This document shows, one piece after another, positions 13,973 through 20,007 of a DNA stretch of 20,007 nt (position 1 is the first letter of the stretch; each line of letters starts with the position of its first letter). Both the position numbers and the translations under genes were made by a program. The DNA is from a virus, in the IMG/VR virus record IMGVR_UViG_3300035070_000125, positions 1 through 20,007 of that record; one strand, given 5' to 3'. The notes under the pieces are model-generated. The model did no database searches. It was not told the origin of the DNA and saw only the letters and a program-made list of their open reading frames with translations.

Positions 13973-14431
13973 TTATGCGCGCGAGACTGCTCGCGGATCA
14001 TCGACGACGGCCTCAATAGAGTCGTCATTCATTAAACGATATTCCTGCTTTCCAACTTTAAAGCGCGTACCAGTATTGGCACGGAACATCACGTAGTCAC
14101 CCACTTCGCACCAAGGCCCAGTAGGGAACCGTTCTTTGTCGCTATAGGCTTCTGCACCCATATCAAGTACACACCCGATAGTAGACAGGATGTACTCTTC
14201 CCGCCGCGTCTGGTCTGCCTTAATAAGACCACTATCCCCAAAGGTCTCCTCCACGTTAGGAAGGGCAATAAGCACCCTGTACCCCACCGGTTTCGGAATC
14301 GAGGCTTCTAGTTCCTCTTGGGTTTTGATCTCTTCAGCTATCTTCTTTTGCCTTTTCTCTTCGAGCGCAGTCATTGCTGGGGAAACAGAAGCTTCCGCTC
14401 CCACCCCGCTAACCGTTATAGTTTCAGTCAT
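13973..14431 (-). CDS. GroES-like phage co-chaperonin
   Basis: I start this at ATG 14431 (MTETITVSG), which overlaps the stop region of the upstream gene and follows GGACGAC; a start 11 codons earlier also exists. The 152 residues have a helical, charged N-terminal extension (TALEEKRQKKIAEEIKTQEE at 21-40) and then a GroES-like domain at about 46-145. That domain shows KPVGYRVLIALPNVEE (47-62), a mobile-loop-like stretch with SGLI (67-70), STIGCVLDMG (83-92) and CEVGDYVMFRANTGTRFKVG (108-127). GroES caps the host GroEL chamber; phage versions such as T4 gp31 help fold capsid proteins. Its place just before the scaffold and capsid genes fits that role. Sequence insertions make it longer than the bacterial protein. 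Confidence 0.85.
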   Translation of the reverse strand: MTETITVSGVGAEASVSPAMTALEEKRQKKIAEEIKTQEELEASIPKPVGYRVLIALPNVEETFGDSGLIKADQTRREEYILSTIGCVLDMGAEAYSDKERFPTGPWCEVGDYVMFRANTGTRFKVGKQEYRLMNDDSIEAVVDDPRAVSRA

Positions 14432-14621
14432 CGTTGTCGTCCATATAGTTACGCGAAAGGTCACCTACTTCTCTTAATGCGGCGTTTAGACCCCGAATCA
14501 CACCACATACCTCCCGATATTCAGCAAAGTCTTTAGCTCCGCCGCTTTTCAGGAAATCTTCGCTGGAGGCTTGAAGCTCCGTTAATTTTTCATTTAGCAC
14601 GTCAAAGACGGTTTTAGCCAT
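14424..14621 (-). CDS. Small helical protein, unknown
   Basis: This 65-residue protein is predicted to be mostly helical: TVFDVLNEKLTELQASSEDF (4-23), EYREVCGVIRGLNAALREVG, then an acidic tail NYMDDNDD. It has no membrane span and one Cys. The ATG overlaps the upstream TAA (TAATG), and its stop region overlaps the co-chaperonin start, so translation is probably coupled on both sides. Position between portal and chaperonin suggests a head assembly role, but I do not recognise the family. Confidence 0.75.
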   Translation of the reverse strand: MAKTVFDVLNEKLTELQASSEDFLKSGGAKDFAEYREVCGVIRGLNAALREVGDLSRNYMDDNDD

Positions 14622-14773
14622 TATCTTCCCTGCCCTCTATATTCTTTGAAACTGCGACGTTTGTGTTTGTTCATTGAGCCTACCTTCAAAGCCCCGTTGC
14701 CAATGCTGGTGCCTTTAACACCTTTGTTTAGCTGTAGGGCTTCTCCTGAAGTAATGCCTGACTTTTTAGCCAC
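14621..14773 (-). CDS. Small basic 50-residue protein with GTG start
   Basis: The frame starts with GTG at 14773, inside the last codons of the portal gene, and ends with a TAA that overlaps the next ATG. It encodes 50 residues: (M)AKKSGITSGEALQLNKG, VKGTSIGNGALKVGSMNKHK, RRSFKEYRGQGR. The portal's final codons supply AGAGGA as a well placed ribosome site. It is strongly basic and fills the space between two real genes exactly, with overlaps of eight and three bases. No family is recognised; a packaging- or head-associated small protein is a guess from context. Confidence 0.72.
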   Translation of the reverse strand: MAKKSGITSGEALQLNKGVKGTSIGNGALKVGSMNKHKRRSFKEYRGQGR

Positions 14774-17225
14774 CTTGCGGTCCTCTTGGTTGTTGAGCTT
14801 TAGCTAAGTCCATTATCGCCTTCGCTTCGTCCAGATCGTTCTTGGCTTGGGCCTGTTCATTTTGTGCGGCTATACGGCTAGACTCAATGGCAGCGGTAGT
14901 TTGGGCTTTCTGCGTATCCAACTGTAGTCTTGCGGCGTCAATAGCTGCATCTGCTTGATCTTTCTGGGCTTTACGCTGTATCTCTTGCTGCTTAAGCTTA
15001 AGTTCTTCTTGCTGCATCTGAATAAGCGGGTCTTGCATCTTCTGCTGTGCAGCAGCTTGTGCGGCTTGGGCCTGTTTCTGTTGAGTAAGCTGTGTGCCCG
15101 CATCAGAGATAAGTCGCGCAAGAAGTACTTCGTCTTTCTCATCGAGTTCTTGGTTAGGTGCAGGTAACGGCACACCAAGTTTTTGTTCCATCTGACTTCT
15201 ATAGTCAAAGGCAATATGCTCAGCAATATGCGCGTTTAATGCGGCCATAACTTGTTGCGCTGCTGGGTTCTGCCCAACAAATGCTGCTATTTGGGGGTCT
15301 TGCATAAACGCTTGGTGCGTAGCAATATGTGCCGCATGGTCTTGATATATAAACGCTTTTACCGGTTTCCCGACTAGGACATTCATATTCTCGCTAACCG
15401 GATCGGAAGGCTTGATGTCATCCTTGGTAGGTACGAGCTTGTCGGCGTTCTTGATACCCAAGACCTCGATCATCTGGCGATGAAGCTGCGGTAGGTCATA
15501 GATTTGTGGGGTGGCCTGTGCCATTTGCAACACGGTTTGGTACTGGACCACTCGTTGGGCCATCGTGCTGCTATTGGGGTCGCTGACAGGAATTACTTCC
15601 ACCATAGCGTAGTCGGCTTGTCTAGCACGAGGCTCGCCACGGTCAGGCACATACATATACTCCGTAGGCGCATACTCAGCGATGATTTTTCTCAGGAGTT
15701 TAAACTCCTGCTTCATCGAGAAATGGACGCGGGATTGCACCGCAGCCATTGGCTTTAGAGTACGCTCTAGTAGAGCGAGGGTAGTTCCAACAGGAGCATT
15801 AGCACTCATGTCGGATATGTTCATGTCAGAGATTGCGCCCAAACGTCGGCCTTCTTCTGTGATCTGCTGCAATAACGCAAGAAGGGTTTGGCTGGGTTCT
15901 TTATAAGGCAGCGGCATAATGTTGTCGCGGATGCTGCCAGAGGGTACGTCTACATCGCGAAATTCGCCGGGACCAATCGGTGTGTCGTCGCCCTTAACTC
16001 GTAGTCCGCGAGACTTGAGACCACCGGGGAGATTGGATAGGGTTCCAGCGTCCACGAGTTGACGGATAATACTAGTGCCAGCTTTAGCATAACCACCAAT
16101 AATATGAATGAGGCCGAGTCCATAAAATCCAAATCCGGGTACGTAAGCATAGTGTACGAAATGTTGACGCTTAAGCATCAGTGGGTCGTCAATATTCCAG
16201 TTACGTCGTATAGCTAGAATCTTGCCTGTACCCTTCTCAAGCGTTACCACATAAGGCTTTGCAATCTGTAGGTCATCGTCGTCATCTTCAGCATCTACAC
16301 CGTCAATAATCAGGTCAGCGTGGACCTCAAGTATGGTGTAACGATCATCTGAAGTAAGTGATATGCCAGATTGCTCTGCTTTCGCCTCTTCCACATCTGT
16401 AAAGAAAGATACTGGGTCTCCCAATTCGACTTCGCGGTAGAATCCAGCAGCCTGAAGTTTTATAACTTCGTTCTTAGTCTTGCGCATGACGTGCGTAACA
16501 CGCTCTGCGGACTCAATATTAGAGGCACCGTAGGGTACAATTACGTCTTCAGCAGGGATATATAGGGCCGTCTGACGCCCCATATTGGGGTCAAAATACA
16601 CCTTTTTGAAGGCAGAACCAGCCAAACCAAGGCTATATAGTAGCCTCTCATGTTCGGGGCGGTATTCTACCATAACCTCAGTTAATTCATAGTTCATATC
16701 CGTCTTAACACGCAGCGCTGCATCTTCCTTCTCTTGAGTCATTTCCCCAAGAATCTTTGTCTTAACAGGACCGGCAGCAGGGAACGTCTCACTCATGGCC
16801 TCAGCTTGGAACCGAATAGCCGCTTCGGCTAGGATGTTGCTGTAAACACCACAGGCATTTTCCCAAGGCTCAGTGCGCGCTTCGTACTTCATACCTAAAA
16901 CATCAAGACCGGCAACGTAGCTGTCTGCCCAGTCACGTCGAGCTGAAGTATCTGCGTCAATGGCTTCTTCTAAGTCCCCAGATATTTCTTGTAGCTGGCT
17001 GTCTTCTAGGTACTCAGCGAGGTTGGCATCAAAGGGCGCCATATCTACGTCTTCGTTTTCTTCTCCGAAGCTGATCTCAACACTGCCGTCTTCAAGCTCT
17101 ACCATGACAGGCATGTCTTCATCGGTGGCGATAGCCATCTCGATCATGGCGTCGGGTTCACCCATTGCGTTTATTTCGTTTTCTATGCCTTCGGGCATTC
17201 CGTACAAACCTTTTTCAATAGCCAT
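14766..17225 (-). CDS. Portal protein, P22-like long form
   Basis: This 819-residue protein has an acidic leader (about 1-90) and a portal core. Motifs include EPWENACGVYSNILAEAAIR (about 119-138), YRPEHERLLYSLGLAGSAFK, HYAYVPGFGFYGLGLIHIIG and APVGTTLALLERTLKPMAAV, followed by a helical block. APVGTTLALLERT, seen in the clip-stem helix region of many portals, is the strongest cue. From about residue 692 to the end it is a long Gln/Ala-rich coiled coil (QQKMQDPLIQMQQEELKLKQ), like the barrel of P22-type portals. The portal is the dodecameric ring through which DNA enters and leaves the capsid. AAAGGAC lies before the ATG, 13 bases after the terminase stop. The length is at the long end for portals. 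Confidence 0.93.
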   Translation of the reverse strand: MAIEKGLYGMPEGIENEINAMGEPDAMIEMAIATDEDMPVMVELEDGSVEISFGEENEDVDMAPFDANLAEYLEDSQLQEISGDLEEAIDADTSARRDWADSYVAGLDVLGMKYEARTEPWENACGVYSNILAEAAIRFQAEAMSETFPAAGPVKTKILGEMTQEKEDAALRVKTDMNYELTEVMVEYRPEHERLLYSLGLAGSAFKKVYFDPNMGRQTALYIPAEDVIVPYGASNIESAERVTHVMRKTKNEVIKLQAAGFYREVELGDPVSFFTDVEEAKAEQSGISLTSDDRYTILEVHADLIIDGVDAEDDDDDLQIAKPYVVTLEKGTGKILAIRRNWNIDDPLMLKRQHFVHYAYVPGFGFYGLGLIHIIGGYAKAGTSIIRQLVDAGTLSNLPGGLKSRGLRVKGDDTPIGPGEFRDVDVPSGSIRDNIMPLPYKEPSQTLLALLQQITEEGRRLGAISDMNISDMSANAPVGTTLALLERTLKPMAAVQSRVHFSMKQEFKLLRKIIAEYAPTEYMYVPDRGEPRARQADYAMVEVIPVSDPNSSTMAQRVVQYQTVLQMAQATPQIYDLPQLHRQMIEVLGIKNADKLVPTKDDIKPSDPVSENMNVLVGKPVKAFIYQDHAAHIATHQAFMQDPQIAAFVGQNPAAQQVMAALNAHIAEHIAFDYRSQMEQKLGVPLPAPNQELDEKDEVLLARLISDAGTQLTQQKQAQAAQAAAQQKMQDPLIQMQQEELKLKQQEIQRKAQKDQADAAIDAARLQLDTQKAQTTAAIESSRIAAQNEQAQAKNDLDEAKAIMDLAKAQQPRGPQGG

Positions 17226-17237
17226 GTTAGCTGTCCT

Positions 17238-18884
17238 TTAGTAAAATCCGCCGCGATGCCTATAGAGAGGCTCGCTTTCCGCTTCGTCCGTTGGTAGGGA
17301 AATAAATCCGCCTTGACGAAAACGCATCAATGCCATTATGGTAGTATCCACCAAGTCATCGTTAGACATAAACGGAAAACCTGCTACTTCTTCTACTAGC
17401 TCTTCCGCCCAACGTGTTTGGGGAACCCACACAAGTCCAGATCGTACTATATCAGCAACAGAGTTTAAACGCGCAGTTTTATCTCCTGATCCTCTGTGCG
17501 GTGTATATTCCTGCACCATCAGCCCAGACCTACGCATCTCCTGATACAGTGGTGTACCACTACTCTTCTTCTCCACAATAAACGCATCCGGCTCCCACTC
17601 GTTGTACTGCTCCCAAGCCAACTCTTTTAGCTCTGGAAATTCAAGCCGCTTCTTTATAGAGTTAAGCAGGATGATACAGTAACAGTTCTCCTCCTCATGG
17701 AAGAAAACGCCCCACGTAGTGAGTGCCGTGTAGTCAGCCCTATTGTTCTTTTCGGCCGCCGCGTCAAGCGTCATGATTATATATTCACAGCTGGGCGGGT
17801 CTTCGTGGGGCCATTCCTTCCACCACTCGCGCTTAACCATTGCGGCTTCTTCTGCCGTAGGCTTCTGCTGATACTGGGCATTCCACTGGAACACCGGCAT
17901 TGACGCTTTAGTTCTGTACAGGGCATCAAGATCAAAGAACTCAGGCCACAGCGGTTTCTCGATAGTCTTGTGTATGGTTAGCAACCGGTTCTTAGGGTCA
18001 GGTACTTCCGACTCTACTTCTAAAATCGCTGGAAATTCAACAACTTCGTACTTATCTGCCAGCTCATTCTGCGCCATATCCCGAACCACGCGCCCAGTCA
18101 GGTCATCCAAGTGCCAACTGGTCTGTACAATAGCGATCCGCCCGCCGGGCATGAGACGAGTACGGGCACCGAACGTAAACCATTCGTACGCTTTGTCGAA
18201 AACATCCAAGTTACCGCTAATAATGTCTTGTTCGTTATGCGGATCGTCTACCAAAAGCAAGTGGGCGCCACGACCGGCAAGTGCTGAACCCACACCACAA
18301 GCAAAATACTCCCCACCCGCACTGGTGTTCCATCGTCCTGCGCTTTTTGAGTCCGACGCTAGCTGTACTGTAGGGAATATGGCCTGATACTCGGGGGTAG
18401 ATATGAGGTTTCGCACTTTTCGACCAAAATCTACAGCAAGATCAGTAGTATGCGAGACCATCAGCACCTTTTTATCTGGGTTACGCCCCAAAAACCACGC
18501 CGGAAAGTAAATAGAGATAAGTTGGCTCTTGCCATGACGCGGGGGCATGTTCACACAAATACGATCTTGGCCTGTTCCCTCTACATCCTCACCGTCTGGG
18601 CCGTATTCTTTACCCCGCTCGATGTCCATAAGCATGTCAGCTAGGATTCGGTGGTGTTTTCCTACCTTATAGTCAGTCTGCATAGCCTTACAGAATTCAA
18701 TTAAGTCCTTATATGCCGCTTCGGAGCGCTGCCTAGCCTCTAACTCCTCTACAATCTTTAATATCTCGGCCTGTTCATCGGGAGTGTAGTTATCTAGGTT
18801 TTTTAAGAGCAGGTCTGCGTCCGCAGCAGTAAACTGTGTAGGTTTTGGTATAACCTTTAATATAGTTCTACTACTTCGACCCAC
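17238..18884 (-). CDS. terL: Terminase large subunit
   Basis: The 548-residue protein starts with GTG at 18884, overlapping the Cys-rich gene by 14 bases. The ATPase part shows a Walker A-like MPPRHGKS (113-120), a Walker B HLLLVDDP (208-215) and a coupling-type QTSWH (254-258). The nuclease part shows a first acidic strand, IIMTLDAAAEKNNRADYTAL (369-388, Asp374), a second with FIVEKKSSGTPLYQEM (435-450, Glu438), and a third near DDLVDTTIMALMRFR (509-523, Asp513). This is the usual order of TerL proteins with an RNase H-like C-terminus. It drives ATP-dependent DNA packaging and cuts the concatemer. Headful or cohesive-end cutting cannot be decided from this. All key motif residues appear present. 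Confidence 0.96.
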   Translation of the reverse strand: MGRSSRTILKVIPKPTQFTAADADLLLKNLDNYTPDEQAEILKIVEELEARQRSEAAYKDLIEFCKAMQTDYKVGKHHRILADMLMDIERGKEYGPDGEDVEGTGQDRICVNMPPRHGKSQLISIYFPAWFLGRNPDKKVLMVSHTTDLAVDFGRKVRNLISTPEYQAIFPTVQLASDSKSAGRWNTSAGGEYFACGVGSALAGRGAHLLLVDDPHNEQDIISGNLDVFDKAYEWFTFGARTRLMPGGRIAIVQTSWHLDDLTGRVVRDMAQNELADKYEVVEFPAILEVESEVPDPKNRLLTIHKTIEKPLWPEFFDLDALYRTKASMPVFQWNAQYQQKPTAEEAAMVKREWWKEWPHEDPPSCEYIIMTLDAAAEKNNRADYTALTTWGVFFHEEENCYCIILLNSIKKRLEFPELKELAWEQYNEWEPDAFIVEKKSSGTPLYQEMRRSGLMVQEYTPHRGSGDKTARLNSVADIVRSGLVWVPQTRWAEELVEEVAGFPFMSNDDLVDTTIMALMRFRQGGFISLPTDEAESEPLYRHRGGFY

Positions 18885-19056
18885 GTGCTTCCCACTTACC
18901 TAATGGGCATCGCGCACCCATTAACCAGATTTTGGCCTCCATCCAGCACCCACACTTCTTACATGTATGCATAACAGGACGGAACTCAGGGCACTCTCTG
19001 CAAATAATCCCACGTTCGGAAGCAACTTCCGTTCTAGTCTTAGGTTTAAGTTTCAC
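18871..19056 (-). CDS. Small Cys-rich protein, DUF6171-like
   Basis: This 61-residue protein starts with GTG at 19056, overlapping the terminase small gene by 11 bases and preceded by GAGG. It contains ICRECPEF (18-25), CKKCGCWMEAKIWLMGARCP (about 32-51) and ends PLGKWEARGSK. The Cys pattern C-x2-C, C-x2-C-x-C and C in KCGC...CPLGKW fits a small family (I recall DUF6171) present near terminase genes in marine phages. It is probably a metal-binding protein, and its place between the terminase subunits suggests a packaging accessory role. No catalytic motif is visible. Confidence 0.82.
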   Translation of the reverse strand: MKLKPKTRTEVASERGIICRECPEFRPVMHTCKKCGCWMEAKIWLMGARCPLGKWEARGSK

Positions 19057-19612
19057 TAGGCCCTACCTCGTCTACTACCTCATACACGCCATCGGCGTTT
19101 TTCTTTAAAATTTCTAACTTCTCGCGTAGCTTTTCACGTAGTTCGTCTGCGTTTTGATGGGTTACTGTAATTTCTTTACGCTCTGTAAACAGCCCAACGT
19201 CGGTCATCTTACCCAAAAGCTCCAAGGCACGTATCCGTATGCGGGCATCCGCATTCTCTGTCTCAAGGATTAGCTTGTTAACAACCGTGTTTCGGATTTC
19301 AGCGGAGTGGGTAGCGACCAAGTGCCCGAACTCTTTCAGGATGTCGTTGGTCTGGATTATGACGGCGGGGGTTAAGCTGTTGAATCTATTGTGGTTTAGA
19401 GCTTTTGAGGTCTTCTCTACGTTTTCTGCGTAGGTGGTAACTAGTGCGGCAGCGGTGTCATTGTCAATATCGTCGGCGTCGTCGAATTCTAAGCCGTGAT
19501 CTTCTAGCTCGTTTATTGTACGGACAGCAGCATCTACACGTTCCTTGAGGTCCATGTACGCAGCGTCGTCTGGTACTTCCATACCGAACTCGGGGTCGAG
19601 GGCTAAAGCCAT
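19046..19612 (-). CDS. terS: Terminase small subunit
   Basis: This 188-residue mostly helical protein contains YMDLKERVDAAVRTINELED (about 19-38), IIQTNDILKEFGHLVATHSA, ADARIRIRALELLGKMTDVG (about 120-139), then LFTERKEITVTHQNADELRE and KLREKLEILKK. The ARIRIRALELLGKMTDVGLF.E..E.TVTH stretch resembles the C-terminal half of small terminases in marine T4-like and podovirus genomes in my memory. It lies two genes before TerL, as usual. It would recognise the packaging start site and load TerL. The ATG is preceded by AAAAGG at about 13 bases, a weak site. A promoter-like sequence lies 44-72 bases upstream. Confidence 0.85.
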   Translation of the reverse strand: MALALDPEFGMEVPDDAAYMDLKERVDAAVRTINELEDHGLEFDDADDIDNDTAAALVTTYAENVEKTSKALNHNRFNSLTPAVIIQTNDILKEFGHLVATHSAEIRNTVVNKLILETENADARIRIRALELLGKMTDVGLFTERKEITVTHQNADELREKLREKLEILKKNADGVYEVVDEVGPSET

Positions 19613-19655
19613 CTATGTAAACACCTTTTTGCAAGCGGTTAAGCTGATGGGGTGG

Positions 19656-19684
19656 AGTATATGACACAAAAAAAATTTTTACAA
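19656..19684 (-). promoter_or_regulatory. Sigma70-like promoter for the terminase/portal operon
   Basis: On the minus strand, TTGTAA (19684-19679) and TATACT (19661-19656) are separated by 17 bases. Box matches are 4/6 and 5/6 to the consensus. The spacer is a nearly pure A/T tract, which often raises promoter strength. Transcription would begin near 19649, about 37 bases before the terS ATG. This would drive the packaging and capsid genes. Confidence 0.6.
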
Positions 19685-19836
19685 CAAGGGCTTGGGACTC
19701 CTATGGGGGGTAGTTGGTATTTGGAGGGGGTGGGGTGCGAGCCGTGGGCATAATAAAAAAGAGGGGGTGGGGTAGGCTAACTTGTTTTGGGTTCGCACTT
19801 ACGCCCGGGGGGCCTTATGTGTACATTTTGTCCGTT

Positions 19837-19866
19837 TTTACCCAGAAACCAAATCATTTGGGTAAA
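19837..19866. repeat. 8-base inverted repeat before the plus-strand gene
   Basis: TTTACCCA at 19837-19844 and TGGGTAAA at 19859-19866 are perfect inverted copies with a 14-base spacer. The second arm ends five bases before the ATG at 19872. It could be an operator or a hairpin that blocks ribosome access. There is no T-tract that would make it a terminator. Confidence 0.55.
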
Positions 19867-19871
19867 TTAGT

Positions 19872-20007
19872 ATGTATAGGACGCGCGCGGTACCTGATGA
19901 CGCTAGTGGGGGGTGGGGGGGTGGTGGGGGCAAGGCTACCCTAGACGGCCAGAAAAAGGGGGCACGCGAAGCAATTAAACTGCACGATACCCTACTAAAA
20001 CAAGTCT
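19872..20007 (+). CDS. Start of a divergent gene, unknown (3' end outside)
   Basis: A plus-strand frame opens at ATG 19872, nine bases after an in-frame TAA at 19863, and stays open to the edge: 45 complete codons. Residues 1-12 read MYRTRAVPDDAS, then GGWGGGGG from a G-rich stretch, then KATLDGQKKGAREAIKLHDT and LLKQV. The last 25 residues look like ordinary soluble protein with a charged helix, which supports coding. The Gly run is unusual and could be a chance translation of the G tract, with the true start elsewhere. The ribosome site is poor. If real, this is the first gene of the opposite-strand module; no family is recognised. Confidence 0.5.
   Translation, partial: MYRTRAVPDDASGGWGGGGGKATLDGQKKGAREAIKLHDTLLKQV
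19908..19930 (+). other. G-quadruplex-prone tract
   Basis: Over 23 bases the plus strand has G6, T, G7, T, GG, T and G5. At least four runs of three or more G can be drawn with one- to four-base loops, which meets the usual quadruplex pattern. It lies in the first codons of the plus-strand frame and near the packaging genes. A role in replication, packaging or expression is unproven. Confidence 0.65.

Larger units (their letters stand above)
19613..19871. other. Intergenic divergent control region, G-rich on the plus strand
   Basis: The 259 bases between terS and the divergent plus-strand gene hold no convincing coding frame. They contain an A8T5 tract (19668-19680), repeated G runs on the plus strand (19706-19711, 19725-19734, 19764-19773, 19807-19812) and a long inverted repeat near the plus-strand gene. 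The strong base skew, proximity to terS and the change of gene direction are all compatible with a packaging recognition site, an origin or both. No direct repeat iterons are obvious. Confidence 0.6.

Noticed and set aside
13820-14035. Ser-rich plus-strand frame of 71 codons
   Set aside because: It is antisense to the acidic N-terminus of the scaffold gene; Ser runs arise from reversed Glu/Asp codons.
14432-14464. Upstream start for the co-chaperonin adding 11 residues
   Set aside because: It would lengthen the overlap with the preceding gene to 41 bases, and the added residues do not look conserved; ATG 14431 has GGACGAC upstream and fits the short overlaps of the operon.
19464-19667. Arg-rich minus-strand frame of 67 codons
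   Set aside because: It is an alternative frame of terS; Arg richness comes from the GC-rich codons, and it covers the candidate promoter.
19714-19944. Plus-strand open frame of 76 codons in the intergenic region
   Set aside because: The product is Gly-rich because of G runs, it has no ribosome site, and the frame at 19872 gives a more protein-like end.
1-20007. tRNA genes, integrase or lysogeny genes, lysis genes
   Set aside because: No cloverleaf-type sequence, recombinase motif, repressor-like HTH gene or endolysin/holin could be supported in the window.

Overview
The window looks like the virion-structure and DNA-packaging half of a tailed double-stranded DNA phage (Caudoviricetes), probably of aquatic, marine-type origin. 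Almost every recognisable gene is on the minus strand, so the transcriptional order runs from high to low coordinates. Gene families, gene order and many small proteins resemble uncultured marine phage genomes as I remember them; no database was searched. Two head-tail adaptor-type proteins, a P22-like long portal and no tape-measure, tail-tube or sheath gene point to a short-tailed (podovirus-like) particle, but genes outside the window could change that. I see no tRNA, IS element, CRISPR array, integrase or bacterial housekeeping gene, and the host cannot be named.

Layout from right to left. (1) 19872-20007: start of a divergent plus-strand gene that leaves the window. (2) 19613-19871: G-rich intergenic region with a good sigma70-like promoter facing the packaging genes. 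(3) 19612-14766: small terminase, a DUF6171-like Cys protein, large terminase and portal, tightly overlapped. (4) 14773-10924: capsid assembly block with two small genes, a GroES-like co-chaperonin, scaffold, an unknown head-associated protein, a capsid/decoration-type protein and the major capsid protein, closed by a UUCG-loop terminator. (5) 10861-10349: a free-standing HNH endonuclease between that terminator and a second one. (6) 10110-8363: a restart, with a possible promoter, driving small virion-type proteins and a cluster of Lys/Gly-rich short proteins, including a 57-residue gene easily missed. (7) 8363-6471: two adaptor-type proteins around a zinc-ribbon protein and a small basic protein. 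(8) 6453-3874: repetitive or beta-rich virion proteins, probably tail or fibre related. (9) 3863-1252: two adjacent proteins that each form a seven-repeat RCC1-like beta-propeller, one with a fibronectin-III-like domain. (10) 1235-1: a sulfotransferase joined to a TPR/GT9-like glycosyltransferase, cut by the window edge.

The genes form an assembly line. TerS/TerL/portal package DNA into a shell built from the major capsid and decoration-type proteins on the scaffold, perhaps folded with the phage co-chaperonin. Adaptors close the portal, and the beta-rich and propeller proteins are the best candidates for host contact. The most unusual part is the left end, where two propeller adhesin candidates sit directly beside a predicted sulfotransferase-glycosyltransferase fusion. 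This suggests, as inference only, a surface recognition and surface modification module.
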